Shown here: piece by piece, positions 1 through 9,822 of the stretch
Position numbering within the stretch: the stretch's first letter is position 1
How the letters are laid out: each line of letters begins with the position of its first letter
Origin: Dysgonomonas sp. 25
Lineage (GTDB): Bacteria; Bacteroidota; Bacteroidia; Bacteroidales; Dysgonomonadaceae
DNA: 64,000 nt
Reading direction: 5' to 3'
Assembly: GCF_010501075.1 (NCBI RefSeq)
Contig: NZ_QVMN01000004.1
Coordinates: 247,847-311,846, forward strand
Program-made: the position numbers and the translations under genes
Notes under the pieces: model-generated
What the model was told of the DNA's origin: nothing
Database searches by the model: none
What the model saw: only the letters and a program-made list of their open reading frames with translations

Positions 1-329
1 ATAAGATGAATACGAAGCGTAAATCGTTGGAGGAATTAGTTGCCGGCTTGGACAAGTCGAAGCCGATTATCCTGCTCGACCATCAGCCTTATCACCTCGA
101 AGAAGCCGAACAGGCAGGGATAGACTTCCAATTTTCCGGGCACACCCATCGCGGGCAGGTCTGGCCTGTATCCATGGTGACCGATGCAATGTACGAAGTG
201 TCGCATGGGTATAAGAAGAAAAGCGATACCCACGTCTATGTGAGTTCGGGTATCGGTCTCTGGGGCGGAAAATTCCGCATCGGCACACAATCGGAATATG
301 TCGTAGTAACCATGACAGGCAAACAATGA
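1..329 (+). CDS. Metallophosphoesterase, C-terminal part (cut by window edge)
   Basis: This is the 3' end of a calcineurin-like metallophosphoesterase; the reading frame is open to the left edge, so the ATG at 6 is probably internal. Visible are the late active-site motifs: a DHQP histidine, then SGHTHRGQ, the GHxH metal-binding motif that closes this fold. The downstream gene matches it along this whole stretch (DKS[KR]P, GHTH, HVYVSSG[IL]GL, RIGT.SE), so the two are tandem paralogs. The stop overlaps the next start by 4 bp (ATGA), which suggests translational coupling. The substrate is unknown; relatives act on phosphodiesters or lipid-linked phosphates near the membrane. N-terminal membrane segments, if any, lie outside the window. 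Confidence 0.85.
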   Translation, partial: KMNTKRKSLEELVAGLDKSKPIILLDHQPYHLEEAEQAGIDFQFSGHTHRGQVWPVSMVTDAMYEVSHGYKKKSDTHVYVSSGIGLWGGKFRIGTQSEYVVVTMTGKQ

Positions 330-1477
330 GAATCTTTCTGAAAGCCATATTCGTACAGGTCATTCTCAACGCTTATGTTATCTGGCGCGGATGGCAGATA
401 CTGCCGCCTAAGAAGCGGTACAGGATTCCTTATATCGCATTTTTTGCTGTCGAAATAATCATTTACCTCATAGGCTTTTTCGGTTCTACCGAATTGCCGC
501 TGGAGTTGCGTCACTGGGTGGCGTGGCTGGGTACCACCTGGATGGTTGTGCTTATCTATGGCGGAGGATTGCTGTTGGGGTATGACCTGCTGCGCTTTAT
601 CAACAAGCGATGGCAGATATTTCCTTCGCGGATGAACTTAGAATCGATGCGTCTGCGGCGGGTTTATTTCGTCACTGTTTTTGTCTTTATTTTCGGAGTG
701 ATGATATACGGGAACTATCGCTTTCATCATCCTACCGTGACGGAAAAAACGCTGATTGTCGACAAAGAAGTGCCCAACCTGAAAGAACTGAAAGTTGTCA
801 TGGTGTCCGATGTGCATGCCGGTGTCCTTATCCGCAAGGATATTCTCAGCATGTATGTCGACCGCATTATGGAGCAAAAGCCTGATATAATACTGATTGC
901 CGGCGATATAATCGATTATGACCTCACTTCGGTCGAAGCGCAAAATATGCAGGAAGAGTTTCGTCGCCTAAAAGCGCCTTACGGTGTATATGGCTCGACG
1001 GGAAATCACGAATATGTTTGGGTAGAAGATAGCACCGAAATCGATTATAAAGTCAAGTGGCTGAACGATGTGGCGGGCATAACCATGCTGCGCGATACGG
1101 CAATGCTGGTAGATAGCGCTTTTTATGTTGTCGGGCGCGAAGATGATAAATGGGAAGGTCGCAAATCCTTGTCCGAAATTATGCAAGGAGTAGATAAAAG
1201 CCGTCCGGTGATTGTTATCAATCACGAGCCGAAAAACTTGGGCGAAGAACTGGCGAATGGCGCGGATATCGCCCTCTACGGGCATACGCATAACGGTCAG
1301 CTTTTCCCGTACAATTTTGTGATAGCAATGGCTTTCGAGGTAGGTCACGGATACAAAAATAAAGAAGGGATGCATGTCTATGTTTCGTCAGGTCTGGGGC
1401 TTGCCGGACCGCAATACCGTATCGGCACCATTTCCGAAATTGTTGTTCTGAATGTTCAGTTCGGAAAAGAAAAATAA
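326..1477 (+). CDS. Membrane-anchored metallophosphoesterase
   Basis: This 383-residue protein has about four hydrophobic segments in residues 5-130 and then a calcineurin-like phosphoesterase domain. Metal and active-site motifs are in family order: SDVH (D162, H164), GD (D194), GNHE (N227, H228), NHEP (H300) and GHTH (H320, H322). All ligands are present, so it should be an active two-metal phosphohydrolase at the inner membrane, of the YaeI type. YaeI-like relatives have been linked to lipid-phosphate substrates, but the substrate here cannot be read from sequence. The start at 326 overlaps the stop of its upstream paralog by 4 bp, so the pair is probably one transcription unit made by tandem duplication. 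Confidence 0.9.
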   Translation: MRIFLKAIFVQVILNAYVIWRGWQILPPKKRYRIPYIAFFAVEIIIYLIGFFGSTELPLELRHWVAWLGTTWMVVLIYGGGLLLGYDLLRFINKRWQIFPSRMNLESMRLRRVYFVTVFVFIFGVMIYGNYRFHHPTVTEKTLIVDKEVPNLKELKVVMVSDVHAGVLIRKDILSMYVDRIMEQKPDIILIAGDIIDYDLTSVEAQNMQEEFRRLKAPYGVYGSTGNHEYVWVEDSTEIDYKVKWLNDVAGITMLRDTAMLVDSAFYVVGREDDKWEGRKSLSEIMQGVDKSRPVIVINHEPKNLGEELANGADIALYGHTHNGQLFPYNFVIAMAFEVGHGYKNKEGMHVYVSSGLGLAGPQYRIGTISEIVVLNVQFGKEK

Positions 1478-1478
1478 G

Positions 1479-1486
1479 TACATTTG
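1479..1486 (+). promoter_or_regulatory. Candidate -7 box for recN
   Basis: TACATTTG matches the Bacteroidetes -7 consensus TAnnTTTG and lies 25 bp before the recN start. No good TTTG -33 element sits 19-20 bp upstream, so this is a tentative promoter. Confidence 0.4.
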
Positions 1487-1511
1487 CTTACACTTATGCT
1501 AAAATGATATA

Positions 1512-3167
1512 ATGCTCAAATCGCTTTATATAAAAAATTACGCACTGATTGACAGCCTCGAAATCGATTTCGAGCCGGGTTTTTCTGTGATTACGGGAGA
1601 AACGGGAGCCGGAAAATCCATTATCCTCGGGGCGCTTTCGCTTATCCTCGGGCAGCGTGCGGATGCCAAAGCCATCAAGCAGGGCGAAAGTAAATGTATT
1701 ATCGAAGGACAGTTCGAAATATCCGCTTACCACCTCGAAAACTTTTTCGCCGAACGCGAAATCGATTACGATGCCAACTGTTGTATGCGTCGCGAATTGT
1801 TGTCGAGTGGGAAATCCCGGGCCTTTATCAACGATACGCCTGTCACGCTCACCGACCTGAAAGAGTTGGGCAGCATGCTCATAGATATTCACTCGCAGCA
1901 TCAGAATCTGCTGTTGGGCGATAGCCGTTTTCAGATGCAGATAGTCGATGCCTTGGCAGGGAACAGGGACTTGATACGGGATTATCAGCTTTCGTTCCGT
2001 CAGTACCGCGAAGTGCAAAAGGCATTGGATGAACTGAAAGAAGCTCTGAAGCAAAGCAAGGAGGAGGAAGATTATCTCCGCTTTCAATACGAAGCACTCA
2101 AAGAAGCTGCCTTGACAGAAGGTGAGCAGGAAGAATTGGAGGCTGAACTGGAAACGCTGAATCATGCCGAAGATATAAAATCGGCTTTGTATAAGGTTTA
2201 TAACCTGTTAGCTGACGATGAACATGGCGCTGTTCCCTCATTGAAGGAGGTGTTGAATACTACTCACCCGTTGAGCAGGATATTTACCAAAGCGGAGGAA
2301 ATTATTCAGCGTGTCGAAACAGCCTACATCGACCTGAAAGATTTGAGTGCGGAAGTCGAGCGTTTGGCTGGCGATGTGGAGTTCAACCCTGACCGCCTGT
2401 CTTTTATCGAATCCCGCTTAGATACAATATATACTTTGCAGAAGAAGCACAACGTTTCGTCTGTTGCGGAGTTAATTACTCTCTATCAGGAGTTAAGCCG
2501 TAAAATAGAAGCGATAGAAACTTCGGACGAACAGCTAACTGTTCTCGAAAAAGAATTGCAGCAAAAGACGGAAACAATGCTTGCTCTGGCCAAAAAGCTC
2601 ACGGCAAGCCGCAAAGCGATTATCCCGCAATTCGAAAAAGATTTGATTGCTAAGGCTGCTTATCTGGGTATGCCGAATATCCGCTTCCAGTGTGAGGTGA
2701 ATGCGCTCGAACAACCGAATGTTTGCGGTACTGATGATATTGTCTTTCAGTTCTCGGCAAACAAGAATGTGCCATTGCAACCTGTCGCCAATATTGCTTC
2801 GGGCGGGGAAATTTCGCGCATTATGCTTTGTCTGAAATCGATGATAGCCGGAGCGTCGGCATTACCGACCATTATTTTTGACGAAATAGATACCGGCGTT
2901 TCGGGCGAGATAGCAGATAAGATGGGTTCTATCATGAAGGATATGTCGAAAGATATGCAGGTGCTTGCCATTACCCATTTGCCGCAAATCGCAGCCAAAG
3001 GAAATGCTCATTACCTTGTTTATAAGCAGGATGATGATAAGACTACTACGACACATCTTCGCCGTTTGGATGACGGCGAACGCCTGAAAGAAGTTGCGCG
3101 GATGCTTAGCGGCTCTGTACTGACCGATGCTGCTATGGAGAATGCGAAAGTGATGCTTGGTTTTTAA
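1512..3167 (+). CDS. recN: DNA repair protein RecN
   Basis: RecN is an SMC-like ATPase that acts early in repair of double-strand breaks. The 551-residue length is normal for the family. The N-terminus [12 protein letters not shown] is typical, followed by Walker A GETGAGKS (29-36), a long central coiled-coil region, the ABC signature ASGGE (about 429-433), Walker B IIFDE (about 454-458) and the D-loop/H-loop segment around [10 protein letters not shown]. An upstream ATG at 1496 opens only a very short frame, so 1512 is the sensible start. The next gene follows after 8 bp and may be cotranscribed. Confidence 0.97.
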   Translation: MLKSLYIKNYALIDSLEIDFEPGFSVITGETGAGKSIILGALSLILGQRADAKAIKQGESKCIIEGQFEISAYHLENFFAEREIDYDANCCMRRELLSSGKSRAFINDTPVTLTDLKELGSMLIDIHSQHQNLLLGDSRFQMQIVDALAGNRDLIRDYQLSFRQYREVQKALDELKEALKQSKEEEDYLRFQYEALKEAALTEGEQEELEAELETLNHAEDIKSALYKVYNLLADDEHGAVPSLKEVLNTTHPLSRIFTKAEEIIQRVETAYIDLKDLSAEVERLAGDVEFNPDRLSFIESRLDTIYTLQKKHNVSSVAELITLYQELSRKIEAIETSDEQLTVLEKELQQKTETMLALAKKLTASRKAIIPQFEKDLIAKAAYLGMPNIRFQCEVNALEQPNVCGTDDIVFQFSANKNVPLQPVANIASGGEISRIMLCLKSMIAGASALPTIIFDEIDTGVSGEIADKMGSIMKDMSKDMQVLAITHLPQIAAKGNAHYLVYKQDDDKTTTTHLRRLDDGERLKEVARMLSGSVLTDAAMENAKVMLGF

Positions 3168-3175
3168 AAATAGAT

Positions 3176-4279
3176 ATGAAGATACCCTTTTTGAGCCTGA
3201 AAAATGAAAACGAACGCTATATAGCCGAATTGCACGAGGCTGTACGGCGCGTGGTGGACTCGGGGTGGTATATTCTGGGAGAGGAAAAACTGGCTTTCGA
3301 ACAGGAATTTGCCTCGTACTGCGGCGTCGATTCTTGTGTAGGGGTAGGCAACGGATTAGACGCTTTGCGCCTGATACTCGAAGGATATAAAATACTTGGC
3401 AGGCTGCAAGACGGCGACGAGGTTATTCTCCCTGCCAATACTTTTATTGCAACGGCGTTAGCCGTTTCCGAAAGTGGTTTGAAGCCTGTTCTGGCCGATT
3501 GCGATGCCACTACGTTTAATATCTCTCCGGCTTCGGTCGGGGAAAAGATAACACCCCGGACCAAAGCTATCATCGCAGTACATCTGTATGGTCAGATAGC
3601 TCCGATGGACGAGCTGAAAAAGATTGCCCAAAAACATCATCTCCTGCTTATCGAGGATGCAGCACAAGCTCATGGGGCGATGCTGCATGGCGTTCGTGCA
3701 GGGAATTTGGGCGATGCGGCAGCATTCAGTTTCTATCCTGTGAAAAATATGGGAGCGATGGGCGATGCCGGAGCGGTGACGACGAATGACAAAGAACTGG
3801 CAGAAGTCGTTTCCATCTTGTCGAATTATGGTTCGGATGAGAAATACCTTTACCAATATAAAGGGCTTAACTCTCGTCTGGATGAGATGCAGGCAGCTAT
3901 TTTGCGTGTGAAGTTACCATATTTGGATGAGGATAACAGAAAACGCCTGCAACTGGTCGGGAATTACACTGAAAACATCCAACACAAGGATATAATCCTT
4001 CCTGCTAATATTGCAGATGGCAGCCATGTCTGGCATTTGTATGTGATTCGCTGCAAACGTCGCATGGAATTGCAGGCTTATTTGGCCGAGAAAGGTATCC
4101 AGACGCAAATACACTATCCTAAATCTATTCATAAACAAAACACATACAGGGAGTTGGCAGATATTTCTTTGCCTGTTTGCGAGCAATTGCAGGAGGAAGT
4201 TTTGAGCTTGCCTCTTTACCTTTCGCTCACAAGCGAAGAACAGGATTTTATCATATCCGCCATAAATGAGTGGAAATAA
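3176..4279 (+). CDS. DegT/DnrJ/EryC1 family sugar aminotransferase (FdtB-like)
   Basis: This is a PLP-dependent fold-type I aminotransferase of 367 residues that should transfer an amino group to a keto nucleotide sugar. Cofactor motifs are EDAAQAHG (D161 to the pyridine nitrogen) and [16 protein letters not shown] with the Schiff-base lysine K190. The substrate loop [14 protein letters not shown] resembles 3-keto-sugar aminotransferases such as FdtB, so a dTDP-3-amino sugar product is possible. No partner ketoisomerase is adjacent, so the exact substrate is an inference from similarity. It follows recN by 8 bp. It may supply an amino sugar to the glycan loci elsewhere in the window. Confidence 0.85.
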   Translation: MKIPFLSLKNENERYIAELHEAVRRVVDSGWYILGEEKLAFEQEFASYCGVDSCVGVGNGLDALRLILEGYKILGRLQDGDEVILPANTFIATALAVSESGLKPVLADCDATTFNISPASVGEKITPRTKAIIAVHLYGQIAPMDELKKIAQKHHLLLIEDAAQAHGAMLHGVRAGNLGDAAAFSFYPVKNMGAMGDAGAVTTNDKELAEVVSILSNYGSDEKYLYQYKGLNSRLDEMQAAILRVKLPYLDEDNRKRLQLVGNYTENIQHKDIILPANIADGSHVWHLYVIRCKRRMELQAYLAEKGIQTQIHYPKSIHKQNTYRELADISLPVCEQLQEEVLSLPLYLSLTSEEQDFIISAINEWK

Positions 4280-4303
4280 ACGTGTGGATTACATCCTTTT
4301 TAC

Positions 4304-4311
4304 TAAATTTG
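4304..4311 (+). promoter_or_regulatory. Candidate -7 box for the GT-C membrane protein
   Basis: TAAATTTG fits TAnnTTTG, 52 bp before the start at 4364. The -33 region is a poor match. Confidence 0.35.
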
Positions 4312-4363
4312 CATTGAAAATTAACAGGTTAGAGAATTTTTTCTGCAAAGAATATATAAATCA

Positions 4364-5887
4364 ATGATACCAAAAGATTTACGGCGAAATAGTTTGAGAG
4401 AAGACTGGTTCATGTTGGGCTTGCTTCTTACCTTTACTTTCCTTTTGCTTTTCTTTTGTTCCAAAATGTCGCCATTGTACCCGATAAATGAGTGGTCGGA
4501 TATAAACCTTTATTTCAATCTGGGCAAAGCGATGTTTAACGGGAAAACGATATATGCCGAGGCTTTCGACCACAAAGGACCGTTGATTTTCTTTATCTAT
4601 GGCATTGGTTATCTTATTTCCGGGACGTCTTTTCTGGGAGTATTTATTATTCAGTTCGTTGCTTGGGCTGTTATGTGCATTTATATTTATCGCACTGCCG
4701 GAATGTTTCTGGATAAACCTTATTCGATGCTCGTTTCTTTGCTGATGCTGATTATGTTATTGACCAAAACGCAGCAGGGAGGCTCGGCAGAAGAATTTGT
4801 CCTTGTCAGCGAAATCGTCAGTTTGTTCTACTTTGTCAAATACTTCAACCAGCAAGGCAATACGCCCCATCCGGCTAAATGGATGCTGATACATGGAGCG
4901 ATGTTCTCGATAACGTTTTTCATCAAACTGAACCTTGTTACATTCTGGTTCTTTCCTGTAGTCTTTATCGGGTTGAACCTGTTGATAAACAGGGAGTACG
5001 GAAATTTCTTCCGCAACGTATTGTATTTCCTTCTGGGCGTAGCGATTGTGGCGCTTCCTATCCTTTTGTATTTTATTATCAACGGCGCTTTGGGCGTCGC
5101 TTACGATACCTATATCAGCCTGAATCTTGTCTATTCACAGGTGGCATCATTGGGAAGGACACTCGAATTGCTGGCTATCAGATTCTATCAGCAATACCGC
5201 TTCGATTTTGTCAATTTCTTCATTGCATCTATCGGTACTGTTATTTTCTCTCTGCTCTGCATCCGTAAATGGATATTTCGCACAGCACTGATATTAGCCT
5301 TCTTAAGCTCTTATATCGCTGTGTTTAACGGGCAAGGATATGTGCAGTATTACTCGCTGGCCTACTATGCTTTCATCGCTACGGGACTTATAGGTATATT
5401 CTATTGGGTTGAAAAATATATAACGATTGTTTATGCGAAGCGCGTTTGTTTGTTGCTGATGATTTGTATTTTGTTCTTAGGAATAAACAAAAAAGATTTC
5501 TTTGGAATGACGCGTGAGCAGCTGCTTCGGGAGGAGGTGCCGGAAGACCTCAATAAAAGGTTCGGAGCGATAATAGCCGAAGAAAAGAATCCGACATTGA
5601 TGAATGTCAACAACGACAATGGCAATGTGCTGTTTACCAGCCAGAATATTATGCCCAATGTGCGGTATTTCATTACGCCGAATATTGCTTACGAATTGTA
5701 TGATGAAATGAAGCAGGCGCAAATGGGATATGTGCGCGACGGAAAGATTCAATTTATTGTGCTGAATGACCGTTCGATGAATTACCGCTTTATCGTTGGC
5801 ATGCCCGAGTTTCATGAGCAATACCAGCGCATGGATTCTGTACCGAGTTCGTTCGGTAATTATTACTTATATAAACGAAAATACTGA
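4364..5887 (+). CDS. Polytopic membrane glycosyltransferase, GT-C/PMT-like
   Basis: This 507-residue protein has about ten hydrophobic segments spread over residues 17-370 and a short polar C-terminal domain. After the first membrane segment comes NEWSDINLYFNLGKAMFNG, then YAEAFDHKGPLIFFIYG. This layout, with acidic residues in the first outer loop and a DxKGPL motif, is typical of GT-C enzymes of the PMT/ArnT type, which move a sugar from a polyprenyl-phosphate donor to an acceptor on the periplasmic side. Donor and acceptor are unknown. A candidate promoter lies just upstream, so it may be transcribed apart from recN. Confidence 0.7.
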   Translation: MIPKDLRRNSLREDWFMLGLLLTFTFLLLFFCSKMSPLYPINEWSDINLYFNLGKAMFNGKTIYAEAFDHKGPLIFFIYGIGYLISGTSFLGVFIIQFVAWAVMCIYIYRTAGMFLDKPYSMLVSLLMLIMLLTKTQQGGSAEEFVLVSEIVSLFYFVKYFNQQGNTPHPAKWMLIHGAMFSITFFIKLNLVTFWFFPVVFIGLNLLINREYGNFFRNVLYFLLGVAIVALPILLYFIINGALGVAYDTYISLNLVYSQVASLGRTLELLAIRFYQQYRFDFVNFFIASIGTVIFSLLCIRKWIFRTALILAFLSSYIAVFNGQGYVQYYSLAYYAFIATGLIGIFYWVEKYITIVYAKRVCLLLMICILFLGINKKDFFGMTREQLLREEVPEDLNKRFGAIIAEEKNPTLMNVNNDNGNVLFTSQNIMPNVRYFITPNIAYELYDEMKQAQMGYVRDGKIQFIVLNDRSMNYRFIVGMPEFHEQYQRMDSVPSSFGNYYLYKRKY

Positions 5888-5896
5888 AAAGCATAT

Positions 5897-6601
5897 ATGC
5901 AACCCACTTTATTCCTTATCCCGGTGACTTTGGGCGAAACAACTATCGAACGTGTATTGCCAACGTACAATAAAGAAATAATCGTACAGATAAAACACTT
6001 TGTGGTGGAGAATATCCGTTCGGCACGCCGTTTCCTGAAAAAAGTGGATAAAGACATTGACATTGATGTGCTTACCTTTTATGAATTGAATAAGCATACG
6101 GACTTAAAACAGCTGGATACATATCTTCTTCCTCTCTCGCGAGGAGAACACGTCGGCGTCATCTCCGAGGCGGGCTGTCCTGCTATTGCCGATCCGGGCA
6201 GCGATGTGGTTGCTATTGCCCAAAGCAAGGGTTATCCCGTTGTGCCGCTCGTGGGGCCGTCGTCTATCCTGCTATCGCTGATGGCTTCGGGTTTTAACGG
6301 GCAAAGCTTTGCTTTTCAAGGGTATCTGCCTATCGATGGAGGCGAGCGTTTGCGGAAGATTAAGCAGATGGAACAACGCATCTATCAGGAACATCAGACG
6401 CAGATTTTTATCGAAACCCCTTACAGGAACGCAAAACTTGTCGAAGACCTGATCCGCAATTGCAATTCTTCTACAAAGCTCTGCATAGCGATGAATATCA
6501 CCTGCGACGATGAGTATATAAAGACACGGGCAATCAAAGACTGGAAGAAGGATTTACCCGATATACACAAGAAACTCTGCATATTTCTGCTATATAAATA
6601 G
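5897..6601 (+). CDS. RsmI-like SAM-dependent methyltransferase (tetrapyrrole methylase fold)
   Basis: The 234-residue protein has the YraL/RsmI arrangement: an N-terminal LFLIPVTLGE strand, GVISEAGCPAIADPGSDVV (the glycine-rich SAM-binding loop, about 94-112), VPLVGPSSI (about 124-132) and a C-terminal IETPYRN segment. RsmI proper 2'-O-methylates C1402 of 16S rRNA. This form is shorter than classical RsmI (about 280 residues) and its N-terminal strand lacks the usual TPIGN motif, so it may be a paralog with another target. It follows the preceding gene by 9 bp. Confidence 0.75.
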   Translation: MQPTLFLIPVTLGETTIERVLPTYNKEIIVQIKHFVVENIRSARRFLKKVDKDIDIDVLTFYELNKHTDLKQLDTYLLPLSRGEHVGVISEAGCPAIADPGSDVVAIAQSKGYPVVPLVGPSSILLSLMASGFNGQSFAFQGYLPIDGGERLRKIKQMEQRIYQEHQTQIFIETPYRNAKLVEDLIRNCNSSTKLCIAMNITCDDEYIKTRAIKDWKKDLPDIHKKLCIFLLYK

Positions 6602-6620
6602 CTGATTTTGTCTTTATTGG

Positions 6621-6651
6621 TTTGCAATTTTGCGAAAAAAGCCTATCTTTG
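6621..6651 (+). promoter_or_regulatory. Promoter of the rpsF operon
   Basis: TTTG at 6621-6624 and TATCTTTG at 6644-6651 are separated by 19 bp, a full match to the Bacteroidetes primary sigma consensus. It leaves a leader of about 48 nt before rpsF. Confidence 0.8.
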
Positions 6652-6706
6652 TGCCCGCATTTCGATGCAAATTGTATAAAAACTAATTATCAATTTATTA
6701 CAAATT

Positions 6707-7078
6707 ATGAACAATTACGAAACTGTTTTCATTTTGACTCCCGTTTTGTCTGATGCTCAGATGAAGGAAACAGTAGACAAATTCAAAGGTATTTTAGAAG
6801 CCGAAGGCGCTAAAATCACCAATGAAGAAAACTGGGGACTTCGCAAATTGGCTTACCCAATCGAGAAGAAGTCTACAGGATTCTATTCATTTATCGAATT
6901 TGAGGCTGAACCTGCTACCATCGCAAAATTGGAATTGAATTACCGTCGCGACGAACGCGTAATCCGCTTCTTGACATTCCGTCAGGATAAGTATGCTCAC
7001 GAGTATGCACTCAAGAGAAGAGGCCTCAAAAAAGGAGCTAAAGTAGAAAAAACAACCGAAGAAACTAAGGAGGACTAA
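6707..7078 (+). CDS. rpsF: 30S ribosomal protein S6
   Basis: S6 binds the central domain of 16S rRNA together with S18. The 123-residue protein begins [16 protein letters not shown] and contains [19 protein letters not shown] and [13 protein letters not shown], which are standard S6 segments, plus a charged C-terminal tail rich in Lys and Glu. It is first in rpsF-rpsR-rplI, the usual order in Bacteroidetes; the gap to rpsR is 3 bp. Confidence 0.98.
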   Translation: MNNYETVFILTPVLSDAQMKETVDKFKGILEAEGAKITNEENWGLRKLAYPIEKKSTGFYSFIEFEAEPATIAKLELNYRRDERVIRFLTFRQDKYAHEYALKRRGLKKGAKVEKTTEETKED

Positions 7079-7081
7079 ATC

Positions 7082-7348
7082 ATGGCAGCACAATCAGAAA
7101 TCAGATATTTAACTCCACCTTCAGTTGAGGTGAAAAAGAAAAAATACTGCCGTTTCAAAAAGAACGGAATCAAGTATATCGACTATAAAGATCCTGAGTT
7201 CTTGAAGAAATTCTTGAACGAACAAGGAAAAATTCTGCCTCGTCGTATTACAGGTACTTCATTAAAGTTCCAACGTCGTGTTGCTCAAGCTGTAAAGAGA
7301 GCTCGCCATCTGGCTTTGCTTCCTTACCTAACTGACTTAATGAAATAA
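7082..7348 (+). CDS. rpsR: 30S ribosomal protein S18
   Basis: This 88-residue basic protein contains the S18 core: [19 protein letters not shown], then LLRRIT-like [32 protein letters not shown]18 pairs with S6 on the 30S platform. It lies 3 bp after rpsF and 23 bp before rplI in the same operon. Confidence 0.98.
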   Translation: MAAQSEIRYLTPPSVEVKKKKYCRFKKNGIKYIDYKDPEFLKKFLNEQGKILPRRITGTSLKFQRRVAQAVKRARHLALLPYLTDLMK

Positions 7349-7356
7349 TCTAAAAA

Positions 7357-7362
7357 AGGAGG
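7357..7362 (+). promoter_or_regulatory. Strong Shine-Dalgarno of rplI
   Basis: AGGAGG sits 9 nt before the rplI ATG. Canonical Shine-Dalgarno sites are uncommon in Bacteroidetes, so its presence here stands out against the other genes of the window. Confidence 0.6.
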
Positions 7363-7371
7363 AAAAGAATT

Positions 7372-7815
7372 ATGCAAGTTATATTGAAAGAAGACGTTGC
7401 GAATCTTGGTTATAAAGATGATGTGGTGACTGTGAAAAGCGGTTACGGACGCAACTACCTTCTCCCGCAAGGAAAAGCTGTGATTGCTACGGAGTCGGCT
7501 AAAAAAATGTTGGCTGAAAACCTGAAGCAACGCGCTCACAAGTTGGAGAAAATTAAGAAAGATGCTGAAGCATTCGCTGCTAAACTTGAAGGTGTATCGC
7601 TTACTATCGGTGCAAAAACAAGTTCGACAGGAACAATCTTCGGTTCGGTTACTAACATTCAGGTTGCCGAAGCATTGGAAAAACTGGGTTACAATGTAGA
7701 TCGCAAGACTATCGTAATCAAAGATTCAGTGAAAGAAGTTGGTAGCTACAAAGCATTGGTGAAACTACACAAAGAAGTATCAGTTGAGATACCTTTCGAA
7801 GTAGTATCGGAATAA
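7372..7815 (+). CDS. rplI: 50S ribosomal protein L9
   Basis: L9 is a two-domain protein that binds 23S rRNA at the base of the L1 stalk. The 147-residue product starts [19 protein letters not shown] and has the signature [13 protein letters not shown], a lysine-rich central helix and a C-terminal domain with [11 protein letters not shown]. It is last in the operon and is followed by a strong terminator. Confidence 0.98.
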   Translation: MQVILKEDVANLGYKDDVVTVKSGYGRNYLLPQGKAVIATESAKKMLAENLKQRAHKLEKIKKDAEAFAAKLEGVSLTIGAKTSSTGTIFGSVTNIQVAEALEKLGYNVDRKTIVIKDSVKEVGSYKALVKLHKEVSVEIPFEVVSE

Positions 7816-7837
7816 GGAAGTTTTTACACTCTATATG

Positions 7838-7868
7838 AAAGAGGAATCTGATGAAGATTCCTCTTTTT
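7838..7868 (+). terminator. Rho-independent terminator after rplI
   Basis: An 11-bp perfect stem (AAAGAGGAATC / GATTCCTCTTT) with a 7-nt loop is followed by a T run. It closes the ribosomal protein operon. Confidence 0.85.
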
Positions 7869-7869
7869 G

Positions 7870-7902
7870 TTTGTAATATCCTCTTTATGTTTTATATCTT
7901 TG
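7870..7902 (+). promoter_or_regulatory. Promoter of the 7929 gene
   Basis: TTTG at 7870-7873 and TATCTTTG at 7895-7902 are 21 bp apart, slightly longer than ideal. It follows the terminator directly. The expected transcript start near 7910 favours the ATG at 7929 over that at 7920. Confidence 0.6.
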
Positions 7903-7928
7903 TCTGGAATAGCTAAATTTTGTATACT

Positions 7929-8714
7929 ATGAAAAGAAAATATTTATATCTCACATTCCCCTTAGTTATTTTACTATCATTTCTATTCTCTTTAACTCAA
8001 TGTAGCAGGGCAAAAGATGCTCGCCTTAAGAAAGAACTGGAAAAGGCCGCACAAAAGGTAAATGAGAGTTGCCCGATTCAAGTGGCTGATGGCGTGGTGG
8101 CTGATAGTTGTTCTGTTGTTGGAGACCGATCGCTAAGGTATTATTATACAACAAATCAGTATGATTTTAAGATTCTGAATGGAAGTGACTTTGAAAGAAT
8201 CCAAAAACCTCACCTTGTCCAACTTTTTAGGAATAAGGCCTCTGATATGCAATTGTTTAAAAAGAATCAGATAACTCTTTTGTTTCTTTATCGGGATATG
8301 GAAGGGAATCAGCTCGGAGAAGTGGCTGTTGCCCCGGAGGACTATGATGCTCCGGCTGATACAGATACCTCGAATGGGTATAAGATGATTTCGGATGAGG
8401 ATATAAACCTCTTACTCCGAAGTATAGCATCGCAGTCGAATAAAGAAACTCCATTCGAATTAGAAGATGGCTGGTATTTAGTTAATAATTCTGTTGAAGG
8501 GAAGACACTGACATATACTTATCGCTTGGAGAAAAGAATTGCTTCTGAATTAGAAGAAACAGATTTTCTTGATATAAAGGACGATGTTCTATCAGAGGCT
8601 GACCAAGATTTGCTTAATATGCTTGAAGCGGGCGTAAAAATGAGATTTGTTTATAATAATGAAAATGGAAATTATATCAATTCATTCGAAATATCTTCTT
8701 CAGATTTGGAATAA
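7929..8714 (+). CDS. Secreted or lipid-anchored protein of unknown function
   Basis: I do not recognise a family. The product starts MKRKYLYLTFPL and has one hydrophobic signal segment ending SLTQC|S. This is a near-lipobox, with Gln where Gly or Ala is usual before Cys, so lipid attachment is possible but not certain. The rest (about 235 residues) is polar with no further membrane segment. An ATG at 7920 would add three residues (MYT); 7929 is chosen because of promoter spacing and the Lys-rich start of the signal. It is a single-gene unit between two terminators. Confidence 0.65.
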   Translation: MKRKYLYLTFPLVILLSFLFSLTQCSRAKDARLKKELEKAAQKVNESCPIQVADGVVADSCSVVGDRSLRYYYTTNQYDFKILNGSDFERIQKPHLVQLFRNKASDMQLFKKNQITLLFLYRDMEGNQLGEVAVAPEDYDAPADTDTSNGYKMISDEDINLLLRSIASQSNKETPFELEDGWYLVNNSVEGKTLTYTYRLEKRIASELEETDFLDIKDDVLSEADQDLLNMLEAGVKMRFVYNNENGNYINSFEISSSDLE

Positions 8715-8771
8715 TCCCTTTGTTATAAATAATAGTTATTGCAGATAAATCGATTGATTATAAGTGTTTTG

Positions 8772-8800
8772 AAGATGCCTCGAGGGGCATCTTTTTCTTT
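8772..8800 (+). terminator. Rho-independent terminator
   Basis: An 8-bp perfect stem AAGATGCC / GGCATCTT with a TCGAGG loop is followed by a T-rich run. The remaining 124 bp up to gnd show no clear consensus promoter or gene. Confidence 0.8.
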
Positions 8801-8924
8801 TTATTTGAAACGGAACCGAATAAGGCTTACTTTCGTTTCAGGTGGAAGGCCTAAAACATTTAGCCCTTGCTATTTGTTAAGACAATGATTATGATCTAAA
8901 TAATACATTAAATACATATAAATC

Positions 8925-9821
8925 ATGAAAATAGGATTCGTAGGATTAGGAAAGATGGGCGGTAATATGGTGAAACGCTTATTGTTAGCAGGTCATCAGG
9001 TAGTAGTGTATAACCTCACACAACCCGAGATAGACGACGCTGTGTCGTCGGGTGCTGTTCCGGCAAAAGATTTAAAAGACCTTGTGGGTAAATTGGATGG
9101 GCGAAAACTTGTCTGGCTCATGGTTCCTGCCGGAAAACCCGTAGAAGAAAATATAGCCCAGTTGGTAACTCTCCTCTCCAAAGACGACATCATCGTGGAC
9201 GGAGGAAACAGCTATTGGCGCGAAACTGTTGAACGTGGCAAAAAAGTTGCAGAAAAAGGGATTCATTACTTGGATTGCGGAACCAGCGGAGGCGTTTGGG
9301 GATTGCAAAACGGCTATTGCCTGATGTATGGCGGAAACAAAAATGCATGCGATTTTGCCGAACCTATATTCAAATCCTTGGCCCCCGAAAACGGCTATAT
9401 GTATTGCGGCGAAAGCGGTGCCGGACACATGGTGAAGATGGTGCACAACGGCATCGAATATGGTATGATGCAGGCTTATGCCGAGGGCTACGAGATAATG
9501 AAAAATTCCCCTTACAATGTGGATCTGGAAAAGATTTCACGCGTGTGGATGAATGGCTCTGTGGTGCGTTCGTGGTTGCTCGAACTGATAGGCAATGCCT
9601 TGGAAGGCAACGAAAACCTTGACGGAATCAAGGATTATGTGGCCGATAGCGGCGAAGGTCGCTGGACAGTGCAAACGGCAATCGACTTTGATGTACCGGC
9701 GCATGTTATCACCGCCTCCTTATTTACCCGCTTCGAATCGAGACAAGAATCCTCATTCGCTATGAAATTGCTGGCAGCCATGCGCAACCAGTTTGGCGGA
9801 CATGCTATAAAGAAAGAGTAA
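8925..9821 (+). CDS. gnd: 6-phosphogluconate dehydrogenase, short GndA-like form
   Basis: This enzyme oxidatively decarboxylates 6-phosphogluconate to ribulose 5-phosphate. At 298 residues it is the short form of the family (classical Gnd is about 470). Visible are the Rossmann motif GFVGLGKMGGNM (4-15), the substrate motif CGTSGGVWGLQNGY, and HMVKMVHNGIEYGMMQAYAEG with the catalytic lysine. Coenzyme preference cannot be assigned safely. zwf begins 1 bp after its stop and pgl follows, so all three oxidative pentose phosphate enzymes are together. Confidence 0.95.
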   Translation: MKIGFVGLGKMGGNMVKRLLLAGHQVVVYNLTQPEIDDAVSSGAVPAKDLKDLVGKLDGRKLVWLMVPAGKPVEENIAQLVTLLSKDDIIVDGGNSYWRETVERGKKVAEKGIHYLDCGTSGGVWGLQNGYCLMYGGNKNACDFAEPIFKSLAPENGYMYCGESGAGHMVKMVHNGIEYGMMQAYAEGYEIMKNSPYNVDLEKISRVWMNGSVVRSWLLELIGNALEGNENLDGIKDYVADSGEGRWTVQTAIDFDVPAHVITASLFTRFESRQESSFAMKLLAAMRNQFGGHAIKKE

Positions 9822-9822
9822 A

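Noticed and set aside
1494..2165. 223-codon ORF antisense to recN
   Set aside because: It lies over recN, whose coding sense is certain from its motifs.
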